A DNA stretch of 64,000 bases from Streptomyces tsukubensis. GTDB lineage: Bacteria > Actinomycetota > Actinomycetes > Streptomycetales > Streptomycetaceae. Under the pieces are notes generated by a model, which worked only from the letters and a program-made list of their open reading frames with translations, ran no database searches and was not told the DNA's origin. Where the stretch lies: positions 5,642,001-5,706,000 of the forward strand of contig NZ_CP045178.1 of NCBI RefSeq assembly GCF_009296025.1. Reading direction: 5' to 3'. How positions within the stretch are numbered: the stretch's first letter is position 1; each line of letters starts with the position of its first letter. Below, one piece after another: positions 23,747 to 32,017 of the stretch. The position numbers were made by a program, and so were the translations under genes.

Positions 23747-26700
23747 GTGAGCGAGATACCAGCGAAGGCGACGGCCTCGGACGAGTCGCCGGGTGAGATC
23801 GTGTGGCAGAAAAGTCCACCCGGATCGATCTACGACTACATCAGGGTCGCCTCGTTTTCGATCGGCCCGGACGGGCTGGTCGAGCAGTGGAGCGGGCGCG
23901 CCGAGCGCCTGTTCGGCGTGCGCGCGGACGAAGTCGTGGGCAGAGATCCCATTGAGGCGTTCGTCCCGCCCGAGCTGCGTGAACGCGGCCACCGCAAGGT
24001 GGCGGAGATCCTTGACGGCAAGGAGTGGACCGGCGTCGTCCCCTTCCGGATGAAGGAGCTGGCCACCGATGGCGGGCCGGGCGGCGTCGCCAGGGGCAAG
24101 AAGGACGGTATCGCCGAGATCTATGTGATGCCGACCGAGAACGAGGACGGCGAGAAGGCCGCGGTCTGCATCGTTGTCGATGTGCGTGTACTCCGTGCCA
24201 TCGAGACAGACCTGGCGGCCTCGCAGGCGATTTTCGGCCAATCTCCTTTCGGCTTCCTGCTGTTCGGTACGGACCTGCGGGTGCAGCGGGTCAACCGCCG
24301 CTTCGCCGCCGTGTTCGGAGGCGAGGCCGACAGCCACCGGGGCAAGGCCGCCCACGACTATCTGCCGCGCCGCGAGGCCGACCGGCTGGCCGGGGCGCTG
24401 CGCCACGTCCTGGAGAGCGGCGAGTCCGTCAACGACATGAGCATCGTCGGCTCCGCACCGGGCGAGAGCGACCGCAGGCACTGGTCGGTCGACCTGTACC
24501 GGGTGCACAGCGGCTCGGGCCGCCCGGTCGGTGTGGCCGCCCTCGCGACCGATGTCACCCGCCGCCACGCCGCCGCCCGTGAGGCCGCCCACGCCCGCCG
24601 CAACCTGGCGCTGCTGAACGAGGCAGGGGCCAGGATCGGCAACTCCCTCGACCTGGAGACGACCGCACGGGAACTGCTCGACGTGACCGTCCCCGGATTC
24701 TGCGACCTCGCCTCGGTCGACCTCTACCAAGGGCTGCTGGACGGAGACGAGAGCCCACCGGGCATCGCGGACGGCAGCGGCGAACTCCGCAGGGTCGCGT
24801 TTGCCAGCGCGGTCTCCGACGCCCCCTTTCTCACCGGGCGTACGCCCCGGAGCGCGAGGGCGGGGGGCACAGGGACCGTTTCCGGTGGGGAAGCGGGCTC
24901 CGGCGGCCCCGAAACGACTGGTCAGGACCTCGGTCCCGATGGTGGGCCGAGTGGCGGGCAGGACGCGGGACCCACGGGCGTATCCGGGCAGCACGCGGGA
25001 CCTGGCGGATCCGGGCAGGACGCGGGGCCTGGCGGATCCGGGCAGGACGCGGGACCCGCGGGTCGGGAGGCCGGTGCGGGCGGCCGCGCGGCTGGATCGG
25101 TCCCGGCGCCCGGTGGCTCCGCACGAGGACGCGACGCCCCTTCGTCCCCTGCCGGGACAGGGGACTCCACCCCACGGGTGCCGAACGGGCGGTCCGCCGT
25201 CGAGGACTGGAGCGCGTCCAACGAGGGTCCTTTCACCGTCGACAGCGGCGCGGGCGAGGACGGGGACACCGGGACGGACGCTCCGGCCAGGGACTCCTCG
25301 GCCCACCCCGGCTCAACTCAGTACGGCGGCTCGGCCCACGGCCACGGCAACTCGGCCCAGGGTGGCAGCTCCGCCGACGCCGCTCACGCCGACGCCGCGC
25401 ACGGTGACGCCGCGCACGCCGACGCCGGACGCAGGGACGCCGGGGCCGGTGAAGCCCGCCGCTCGGCGACCGCCGACGCGACAGCGAGCGCGGCGGGAAC
25501 AACGCCGGGGAGGCTGCCGGTCAGGGGCCGCGCGGGCCCGTCCGACACCACCGCTCCCGGGTCGTTCCGCCCGGCTGCTCCTGGGGCGTCCCGCCCCGTG
25601 GCCCCGCCGTACAGGGACAGGGCCGCCGCGCGTGCCGGTGCGGGCCTTCCCGGCGGAGGGCCCGAGGCCGAACGCGATGACGGCGCCCCTGTCAGCGTGG
25701 GCGCCGTGCACCGCTACGCCTTCGACTCCCCGAGGGCGGACGCCCTGCGCACCGCCCGCCCCCGGCTGCTCCCCGGCAACGAGGGCGAGCTGGTCCAGTC
25801 GACGCTCGCGGTGCCGATGGTCGCCCACGACACGGTTGTGGGGCTCGCGCAGTTCGCACGTACGAAGGGCAGCGAACCGTTCGGTGAACGGGACAGGGCG
25901 CTCGCCGTCGAACTGGCCTCGCGCGCCGCGGTCTGTATCGACAACGCCCGCCTCTACCGGCGCGAACACGAACGTGCCCTGATCCTCCAGCGCAGCCTGC
26001 TGCCACCCGGCGACCCCGAGGCCTCGGGGCTCGACATCGCCTGCCGCTACCTTCCGGGCAACGCGGCGACAGAGGTCGGCGGCGACTGGTTCGACGTCAT
26101 CGAACTGCCGGGCCACCGCACCGCCCTGGTCGTCGGGGACGTCATGGGCCGCGGCCTGCGCGCCGCGGTCGCCATGGGAGAACTCCGCACGGCTGTGCGC
26201 ACTCTGGCACTGCTCGACCTCGAACCGGCCGAGGTTCTCTCGCACTTGGACGAGATCGCCCGAGGCCTCGGCAACCCCTCGGGCACGCAGCAGGCCACCC
26301 GGGCCGCGCTCAAGGACCACGACGCCGACCTCGCCGAGGTGTATCTCGCCACCTGCGTCTACGCCGTGTACGACTCCGTGACGCGGCGCTGCACCTTCGC
26401 CAACGCGGGGCATCTGCCGCCGGTCCTCGTCGAGCCCGGTGAGACCGCGCTGATGCTCGACGTGCCGCCCGGCATGCCGCTCGGCGTCGGCGGTGAGCCC
26501 TTCGAAGAGGTCGAGGTGGAGCTGCCGGAGGGCGCACTGCTCGGTCTCTACACCGACGGGCTGGTCGAATCGCGCTACCAGCCGCTGGACGAGGGACTGA
26601 CGGCCTTCCGCGCGACCCTCACCGACCCCGGGCTGCCGCTTGAGGACATCTGCGATCACGTGCTGAACACCCTCGACACCCACCATGGCGAGGACGACAT

Positions 26701-27157
26701 CGCCCTGCTCATGGCGCGGGTCCAGGGGCTTCCCGAGGACTCGGTCGGTGACTGGACGCTGCCGCGCGAGCCGCGCTCCGTCGGCAAGGCGCGGGAGTAC
26801 ACCCGCGCGCAACTTGAGTCATGGGACCTCGAACAGCTCGCGGACACCACGGAACTGCTGGTCAGCGAGTTGGTCACCAACGCGCTGCGCTACGGCGAGG
26901 GCGAGATACGGCTACGGCTCCTGCTCGACAGGACACTGGTCTGCGAGGTGTGGGACGCGGGGCTCGTGCAGCCGCGCCGTCGTCGCGCGCGCGCCACGGA
27001 CGAGGGCGGCAGGGGACTGCAACTCGTCGGACTGCTGAGCGCCTCGTGGGGGTCGCGCCGGACACCACGGGGCAAGACGGTCTGGTTCGAACAAGCCCTG
27101 CCGGACGGTGACACGAAGGCGATCGACCCCGCGGAAGCCCTGCTCAGCCTCTTCTGA
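23747..27157 (+). CDS. PAS-PAS-GAF-SpoIIE phosphatase-HATPase regulator
   Basis: 1136 residues. Order: PAS (about 35-140, GPDGLVEQWSGRAERLFGVRADEVVG), second PAS (about 150-280), a GAF domain interrupted by a ~280-residue Gly/Ala/Asp/Pro-rich expansion (about 364-648, with GGSGQDAGP repeats), a SpoIIE/PP2C phosphatase (about 760-990: VGGDWFDVIEL, VVGDVMGRGLRAAVAMGELR, LLGLYTDGLVESR) and a C-terminal GHKL ATPase (about 1005-1130: LVSELVTNALRYGEGEI, GGRGLQLVGLLSASWG, GKTVWFEQALPDG). Such proteins dephosphorylate anti-anti-sigma factors in response to signals sensed by PAS/GAF. Start GTG at 23747, with GGAGGGG at 23731-23737. The ATPase at its C-terminus resembles the small protein encoded just upstream. 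Confidence 0.92.
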   Translation: MSEIPAKATASDESPGEIVWQKSPPGSIYDYIRVASFSIGPDGLVEQWSGRAERLFGVRADEVVGRDPIEAFVPPELRERGHRKVAEILDGKEWTGVVPFRMKELATDGGPGGVARGKKDGIAEIYVMPTENEDGEKAAVCIVVDVRVLRAIETDLAASQAIFGQSPFGFLLFGTDLRVQRVNRRFAAVFGGEADSHRGKAAHDYLPRREADRLAGALRHVLESGESVNDMSIVGSAPGESDRRHWSVDLYRVHSGSGRPVGVAALATDVTRRHAAAREAAHARRNLALLNEAGARIGNSLDLETTARELLDVTVPGFCDLASVDLYQGLLDGDESPPGIADGSGELRRVAFASAVSDAPFLTGRTPRSARAGGTGTVSGGEAGSGGPETTGQDLGPDGGPSGGQDAGPTGVSGQHAGPGGSGQDAGPGGSGQDAGPAGREAGAGGRAAGSVPAPGGSARGRDAPSSPAGTGDSTPRVPNGRSAVEDWSASNEGPFTVDSGAGEDGDTGTDAPARDSSAHPGSTQYGGSAHGHGNSAQGGSSADAAHADAAHGDAAHADAGRRDAGAGEARRSATADATASAAGTTPGRLPVRGRAGPSDTTAPGSFRPAAPGASRPVAPPYRDRAAARAGAGLPGGGPEAERDDGAPVSVGAVHRYAFDSPRADALRTARPRLLPGNEGELVQSTLAVPMVAHDTVVGLAQFARTKGSEPFGERDRALAVELASRAAVCIDNARLYRREHERALILQRSLLPPGDPEASGLDIACRYLPGNAATEVGGDWFDVIELPGHRTALVVGDVMGRGLRAAVAMGELRTAVRTLALLDLEPAEVLSHLDEIARGLGNPSGTQQATRAALKDHDADLAEVYLATCVYAVYDSVTRRCTFANAGHLPPVLVEPGETALMLDVPPGMPLGVGGEPFEEVEVELPEGALLGLYTDGLVESRYQPLDEGLTAFRATLTDPGLPLEDICDHVLNTLDTHHGEDDIALLMARVQGLPEDSVGDWTLPREPRSVGKAREYTRAQLESWDLEQLADTTELLVSELVTNALRYGEGEIRLRLLLDRTLVCEVWDAGLVQPRRRRARATDEGGRGLQLVGLLSASWGSRRTPRGKTVWFEQALPDGDTKAIDPAEALLSLF

Positions 27158-27189
27158 GCGGGTTCCGTACGGGGCGCACGCCAAGTTGC

Positions 27190-27358
27190 GACGGAGCCGG
27201 CGACGAAGCCGTCGACAGAACCGTCGCCAGGGCTGTCGACGGAGCCATCGGCAGGGCTGTCGACAGATCAGCGACAGATCAGTCGGCAGATCCGTCCCCG
27301 TAGATCCGTCGTCAGATCCGCCGACCAGGTTGTCAGCGGGGGCGCCGACAGGGCTGTG
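27190..27358. repeat. Degenerate 12-bp tandem repeat
   Basis: About thirteen imperfect copies of a ~12-base unit such as GACAGATCCGTC or GACGGAGCCGTC fill the gap between the SpoIIE gene and the GH18-like gene. No gene is visible in this 335-base interval. Confidence 0.75.
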
Positions 27359-27492
27359 AACTGGGACGACGCCCGTTGTCCACAGGCCCGATCTCAAGTT
27401 GTCCACAGGCTGCGACGCCCTCGCCGCGCCTCGCTTACTGTGTGATCCACACGGCGGGGGCCGTGCGCGGGGACGGGTGGCAGGGGGCGGTC

Positions 27493-28593
27493 ATGGGGCC
27501 GAGAACTGATACATCGGCGTCGAACGTGGGGACACAGACGTCGCGCGGGGGGTGGGCGAGACTGCGGGCGGGCTGGCGTGCGCCGCGCCTGAAGTGGCCG
27601 AAGCGGATCGCCGGTGGGCTCGCGCTCTTGACCCTCGTGCCGTTGCTGACCGTGGGCGCGGTGTTGCGCGCTTCGTACGCGGGCGATCCCGGGGACTCCA
27701 CCATGACCCGGGGCAAGGACGCGATCTGGCTCGGGCACGCCTGGGTCGACGGCCGGAAGAGTGAGGCCGACATCGCCGCGTTCGCCCGGCGAATACACGG
27801 CACGGGGATCCGGGACGTGTACGTCCACGTGGGCCCGTTGGAGCACAACGGCTCTCTGCCCGCCTCGCGTTCCCCGAAGGCGCGCTGGTTCCTCGACGCC
27901 ATGGACCGGCGCCTTCCCGGGATACGGGTACAGGCCTGGCTCGGCGACGAGCTGGCGACCGAAGGGCCGAGGGGGATGCGTCTCGCCGAGGGCGCCACCA
28001 GGGCGCGGGTGGTGCGCTCGGGACGGGCGGTGCTGGATACGGGGTTCGAGGGGCTGCACTTCGATCTGGAGCCGCTGCACTCCGGCGACCCGCACTTTCT
28101 CTCGCTCCTTGACGACCTGGGTGAGGTCACCCGCGCGCGACACGTGCCGCTCTCCGTCGCCGCACATCAGATAGACCCGCTGCCCGCGCTGCACTCCGTG
28201 GCCGGAAAGCTGTCGGGGCACCCCAAGTGGTGGTCGCAGCGGTTCTTCGGCCAGGTCGCCCGCCGCGTCGACCAGATAGCCGTCATGTCGTACGACACGG
28301 GGATGCCACTGGAGAGTCTGTACGGCGGGTATGTCGCCGAGCAGACAGAACTGGCCCTGGAGGTGGTCCCGGACTCCACGGACCTGCTGATGGGTCTGCC
28401 CTTCTACCACGAGAACAAGATCGGTCACAGGGAGGTCGCGGAGACGACGGCCGCCGCCGTACGGGGTGCGCGCCTGGGTCTTGGCCGCACCGACCGGGCG
28501 AGAAAGAACTTCGGCCTCGCGCTGTACGTCGATTTCGCCGCACGGCCCGAGGACTGGTCCGCGTATAGGTCGGGGTGGGGGAGCAGGCAGTAG
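27493..28593 (+). CDS. Exported or membrane-anchored GH18-like TIM-barrel protein
   Basis: 366 residues. A positively charged N-terminus (LKWPKRIAG) is followed by one hydrophobic helix (GLALLTLVPLLTVGAVL), then an extracytoplasmic domain. FEGLHFDLEPLHSGD matches the DxxDxE-type catalytic strand of GH18 chitinase folds (FDLE), and VDQIAVMSYDTGMP matches the MxYD strand; GIRDVYVHVGPLEHNG is the first strand. It is probably a glycoside-hydrolase-like barrel, but activity cannot be told. ATG at 27493 has AGGGGGCGG 3-11 bases upstream. Confidence 0.7.
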   Translation: MGPRTDTSASNVGTQTSRGGWARLRAGWRAPRLKWPKRIAGGLALLTLVPLLTVGAVLRASYAGDPGDSTMTRGKDAIWLGHAWVDGRKSEADIAAFARRIHGTGIRDVYVHVGPLEHNGSLPASRSPKARWFLDAMDRRLPGIRVQAWLGDELATEGPRGMRLAEGATRARVVRSGRAVLDTGFEGLHFDLEPLHSGDPHFLSLLDDLGEVTRARHVPLSVAAHQIDPLPALHSVAGKLSGHPKWWSQRFFGQVARRVDQIAVMSYDTGMPLESLYGGYVAEQTELALEVVPDSTDLLMGLPFYHENKIGHREVAETTAAAVRGARLGLGRTDRARKNFGLALYVDFAARPEDWSAYRSGWGSRQ

Positions 28594-28627
28594 CCGCCTT
28601 GCCGCCGCCCTGGTCACGCGGGGCCGC

Positions 28628-28704
28628 CACCGGGACCAAGCGCACAACCATCGAAACCAAGCGCACAACCACCAGGACCAAGCGCACAACCACCGGGACC
28701 AACC
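28628..28704. repeat. 21-bp tandem repeat, 3.6 copies
   Basis: Units ending in GACCAAGCGCACAAC start at 28628, 28649 and 28670, with a partial fourth. It lies in the gap before the MarR gene; open frames reading it as seven-residue repeats are not credible genes. Confidence 0.88.
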
Positions 28705-28833
28705 GCCGGCCGCGCGGGCCCCCCGACCGGTAACCCGTCGGCAGAGGGCCTCGGCGAGGCGGCCGGGGCCACTTCACCCCAAGTGTGGGGCGAGGCGGTC
28801 GGCGCCACTTCGCCCGCAGCATGAAAGGGAAAC

Positions 28834-28863
28834 TTGCAAGTCTTCCTGTCGATCTCGTACGGT
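28834..28863 (+). promoter_or_regulatory. Candidate marR promoter with overlapping palindrome
   Basis: TTGCAA at 28834-28839, 18-base spacer, TACGGT at 28858-28863. The -10 box ends 7 bases before the ATG at 28871, so the mRNA would be leaderless. The perfect palindrome ACTTGCAAGT (28832-28841) covers the -35 box and is the natural candidate for autoregulation by the MarR protein. Confidence 0.6.
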
Positions 28864-28870
28864 GAAATAC

Positions 28871-29314
28871 ATGGCAGATACACCGGACGACCCGGCCCCC
28901 GAACAGGTCGCCGCTGATCTGACGGCCGTGGTCGGCCGTCTGACACGTCGGCTGCGCACCGCCTCCCCCGACAGTCAGCTCACTCCGTCACAGCGGTCCG
29001 CGCTGTCCCGGCTGGGGAGGGGCGGCCCCGCGACCACGGCGGCGCTTGCGCGTAGCGAGTACGTACGGCCGCAGTCGATGCGGGCGACCCTCGGTGTCCT
29101 GGAGGAACAGGGACTGGTGGAGCGCACGCCCGACCCCAAAGACGGCAGGCAGTCGGTCATGTCTCTCACCCCGAGCGGAGAGGAGACCCTGGCCGGGGTG
29201 CGGGCGGCCAAGGAGAGCTGGCTCGCACGGGTCATCGCGGAAGAGCTGGACAGCGCGGACCGGCGCGGGCTGGTAGAGGCCATCGCCCTGCTCGGGCGGC
29301 TGACCGAGAAGTGA
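28871..29314 (+). CDS. MarR-family transcriptional regulator
   Basis: 147 residues. Winged-helix core: LTPSQRSALSRLGRGGPATTAALARSEYVRPQSMRATLGVLEEQGLVERTPDPKDGRQSVMSLTPSG, residues about 39-105, flanked by dimerisation helices. The MFS exporter gene starts 10 bases after its stop, so this is a regulator-efflux pair of the usual kind: ligand binding would relieve repression of the exporter. No Shine-Dalgarno sequence precedes the ATG, in line with the leaderless promoter described separately. Confidence 0.92.
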   Translation: MADTPDDPAPEQVAADLTAVVGRLTRRLRTASPDSQLTPSQRSALSRLGRGGPATTAALARSEYVRPQSMRATLGVLEEQGLVERTPDPKDGRQSVMSLTPSGEETLAGVRAAKESWLARVIAEELDSADRRGLVEAIALLGRLTEK

Positions 29315-29324
29315 GTGCCACCAA

Positions 29325-30986
29325 GTGACTGCCACCGGTGGCCGCGAAACCGCCGCGCGAGATCAGGGCTCCGGGGACGGAGCCCAGGGATCAGGCATAC
29401 CCGGCCGGCGGACGGCCGCAGCCCGGGGGATGACGGATCCCGCCGCGCGCGCCGGGCACGCGGCAGCTGCTGAGAGCGATGTCCCCGGCCCCGCGACAGC
29501 GGACGGCGAAGACCCCTACCGCGCACGGTTCCCCCGGGAGTGGAAGCGCGGGGATCCCGGCTTCAGCGGCAGGCTGACCGCGCCGCTCCTCCTCGGCTCC
29601 TTGCTGAACCCGCTGAACACCACGATGATCTCCACCGCGTTGGTGTCGATCGGACACAGTTTCGGGATCGGGGCCGCCGACACCGCGTGGCTGATCTCCG
29701 TCCTCTACCTGGCCAGCGCGGTCGCCCAGCCGGTGCTCGGCAAACTCGCCGATGTGATCGGTCCGCGCAGGGTCTTCCTCGCCGGGCTGCTGGTCGTGGT
29801 CGCGTCGGGTCTCGTGGGGACGCTCGCTCCGACGTTCGGCTGGCTGATCGTGTCCCGGCTGCTGCTCGGTATCGGTACATCGGCGGCCTACCCGGCGGCG
29901 ATGGCTGTCCTGCGGGACGAGTCGCGCAGGATCGGTCGCGCGACCCCGCGTACCGTGCTGGCCAGGCTGTCGTTCGCCGGTCTCGGCAGCGCGGCGGTCG
30001 GACCGACCCTCGGCGGGCTGCTGGTCTCCTTGACCGGTTGGCGCGGCATCTTCGCGGTCAATGTGCCGGTCGCGCTCATCGCTTTCGGCTGCGCGATGAT
30101 CTGGGTGCCCGCCGACCCGCCCAAGACCATACGTAAGCCCGGACCCGACCCCGGACCCGACCCCGGACCCGAGCCTGAGTCCGGGGCCGCGGGGCCAGGG
30201 ACGCCCGGCGAGCCGCGACTCGGGATCGATCCGCTGGGGATCGGGTTGTTCGCGACGGCGCTGACTCTTCTGGTCTTCTTCCTGCTCGACCTGGCGAACC
30301 CGATGTGGTGGCTGCTGGCCCCGTTCGCCGCTGCCACCGCCGCTCTGGTGTGGTGGCAGCTCAGAACACCACTGCCCTTCATAGACCTGCGGATGATCGC
30401 GCGCAACGGACCGCTCGCCCGCACCTACCTGCGCCACGGGCTGAGCTACCTCCAGATCTACTGCGTCATGTACGGCTACACGCAGTGGCTGGAGGAGGGG
30501 CGGGGCTTCTCGTCCGGCGCCACGGGTCTGATCATGTTGCCGATGTCGGTGGCGGCCCTGGTCTGCTCACTGGTGGGGGCCCGGACCAAGAGCATCAGGA
30601 CGCCGCTCGGTATCGGCAGCGTGCTGCTGACGATCGGCGCGGGTGTGCTGGCATTCGTCTCCGGCGACACCCCGATGGCGGTGCTGCTGCTGGCGGGCGC
30701 CTGCTTCGGTATCCCGCAGGGGCTGATCGGTACCAGTAACCAGGCCGCCGTGCAGCAGTACGCCCCGGCCGACTCCATCGGCTCAGCGGCCGGCCTTCAG
30801 CGCACCGCTCAGTACATCGGCGCCGTCACAGCCTCCAGCCTCATCGCCCTCGCCTACGGGCAGAAGGCGGGCGACTCGGGGCTGCACCTCATGGCGGGGG
30901 TCTCCGTAGTCCTCGGAGTCCTGCTCATGATCCTGACCCTCACGGACCGGGCACTGCGCTCCCGTACGCAGGAGACCCGCCACTGA
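29325..30986 (+). CDS. MFS drug-efflux transporter (DHA2-like)
   Basis: 553 residues. After a ~90-residue hydrophilic N-terminus come about 14 hydrophobic segments with MFS landmarks NPLNTTMISTALVSIG, TAWLISVLYLASAVAQPVLGKLADVIGPRRV (motif A) and FAGLGSAAVGPTLGGLL (motif C of exporters). A loop near residues 268-300 contains a Pro/Gly/Asp repeat (KPGPDPGPDPGPEPES). It should export a small toxic compound with proton exchange. Start GTG 29325 sits 10 bases after the marR stop; ATG 29430 is possible and would remove 35 residues of low-complexity sequence. Confidence 0.88.
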   Translation: MTATGGRETAARDQGSGDGAQGSGIPGRRTAAARGMTDPAARAGHAAAAESDVPGPATADGEDPYRARFPREWKRGDPGFSGRLTAPLLLGSLLNPLNTTMISTALVSIGHSFGIGAADTAWLISVLYLASAVAQPVLGKLADVIGPRRVFLAGLLVVVASGLVGTLAPTFGWLIVSRLLLGIGTSAAYPAAMAVLRDESRRIGRATPRTVLARLSFAGLGSAAVGPTLGGLLVSLTGWRGIFAVNVPVALIAFGCAMIWVPADPPKTIRKPGPDPGPDPGPEPESGAAGPGTPGEPRLGIDPLGIGLFATALTLLVFFLLDLANPMWWLLAPFAAATAALVWWQLRTPLPFIDLRMIARNGPLARTYLRHGLSYLQIYCVMYGYTQWLEEGRGFSSGATGLIMLPMSVAALVCSLVGARTKSIRTPLGIGSVLLTIGAGVLAFVSGDTPMAVLLLAGACFGIPQGLIGTSNQAAVQQYAPADSIGSAAGLQRTAQYIGAVTASSLIALAYGQKAGDSGLHLMAGVSVVLGVLLMILTLTDRALRSRTQETRH

Positions 30987-31050
30987 CCCCAGCACTGACC
31001 CCCACCACTGACCCCCACAACGGACCCCCACCACGGACCCTCACCACTGA
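30981..31050. repeat. Imperfect ~12-15-bp tandem repeat after the MFS gene
   Basis: Five to six copies of CACTGACCCCCAC-like units, beginning in the MFS stop codon. A second short duplicated block, CACAACGCGAACAC, occurs at about 31155-31190. Confidence 0.7.
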
Positions 31051-31210
31051 GCACATCATCGGGCCCGCCCCACCGGCCACCACCGCCGTGCGCATCACAC
31101 GCGAAAACCGCACCCGCACACCTCGCACCGCCCACCCGCACCGCACAACACCTACCGCGCACAACGCGAACACCACACACAACGCGAACACCGCACAAAG
31201 GAGCAGCCTC

Positions 31211-31762
31211 ATGAGCGCCACCATTCTTGACGAGAAGACCGCACTGGTCGTCGTCGATCTCCAGAAGGGCATCGTCGGTCTGCCGACCGCGCACCCCGCC
31301 GCCGACGTCGTCGAGCGTTCGGCCACCCTGGCCGCCGCCTTCCGTGCGAAGGGGCTCCCGGTCGTCCTGGTACGTGTCACCGGCGGCGCCCCCGGCCGTA
31401 CGGAAGGACCGGCGAGCAGTGCCAGGCCGGCCGACGACTGGGCCGACCTCGTGCCGGAACTCGGCCGCCAGGACAGTGACATCGTCGTCACCAAGCTGAC
31501 GTGGGGCGCCTTCTACGGCACGGACCTGGACCTCCAGCTCCGCCGTCGCGGCATCACCCAGGTCGTCCTGACGGGCATCGCCACGAGCATCGGCGTCGAG
31601 TCGACGGCCCGCTTCGCCTCCGAGTACGGCTACAACGTCACCGTCGTCACGGACGCCGTCACCGACATGAACGAGGAGTCCCACCGCAACAGCGTGGAGA
31701 ACATCTTCCCCAGGCTCGGCGAGACGGACACCACCGACGCCGTCCTGAAGCTGCTCGGCTAG
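31211..31762 (+). CDS. Isochorismatase-family hydrolase
   Basis: 183 residues. Alpha/beta core of the isochorismatase-like fold: TALVVVDLQKGIVGLP with Asp16, VVTKLTWGAFYGTDL with Lys95, TGIATSIGVESTARFASEYGYNVTVVTDAVTDM. The position that carries the nucleophilic Cys in amidase-type members is Gly128 (ATSIGVEST), so this is not a standard Cys-dependent nicotinamidase; it is closer to isochorismatase-type members, which lack that Cys. ATG 31211 has AAAGGAG at 31197-31203. Follows the MFS gene by 224 bases of repeats and may be co-transcribed or separate; a strong terminator follows. Confidence 0.88.
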   Translation: MSATILDEKTALVVVDLQKGIVGLPTAHPAADVVERSATLAAAFRAKGLPVVLVRVTGGAPGRTEGPASSARPADDWADLVPELGRQDSDIVVTKLTWGAFYGTDLDLQLRRRGITQVVLTGIATSIGVESTARFASEYGYNVTVVTDAVTDMNEESHRNSVENIFPRLGETDTTDAVLKLLG

Positions 31763-31790
31763 GAAAGTCCCCCATGGCGGGGACAAGGGA

Positions 31791-31830
31791 GGCCCCCGGA
31801 CCGAAAATCAAGCTCATCGGTCCGGGGGCC
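31791..31830 (+). terminator. Terminator after isochorismatase gene
   Basis: GGCCCCCGGACCGA (31791-31804) pairs perfectly with TCGGTCCGGGGGCC (31817-31830), followed by TTGTGTG. Confidence 0.88.
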
Positions 31831-31936
31831 TTGTGTGTGAGGGGGCGGAAGAAGGTGTGGGTGGCGGTGCCGGCCTTCCCGGCCTGCGGCTGCCTGAGCG
31901 CCCACCCCTCGCCACTTACAAGCTATAGCGCACAGG

Positions 31937-31955
31937 GGGGCTTGCGGCAAGGCCC
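31937..31955 (+). promoter_or_regulatory. Rifamycin-associated element (RAE)
   Basis: GGGGCTTGCGGCAAGGCCC, an exact match to the RAE consensus as I remember it, a 19-bp imperfect inverted repeat found upstream of rifamycin-resistance genes (rph, rox, arr-type and helR) in actinomycetes and needed for rifamycin induction. It is 62 bases before the GTG of the helR-derived gene. A perfect palindrome CTGGCCGAGGCCAG follows at 31975-31988. Confidence 0.85.
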
Positions 31956-32017
31956 CCGTCTTGCCGCACAATCACTGGCCGAGGCCAGGAGGCCGCGCAA
32001 AATGGGGGGTTCACGAG

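Noticed and set aside
25313..26812. Long minus-strand frame opposite the SpoIIE phosphatase gene
   Set aside because: Antisense shadow of a gene with clear catalytic motifs; no ribosome-binding site or family features.
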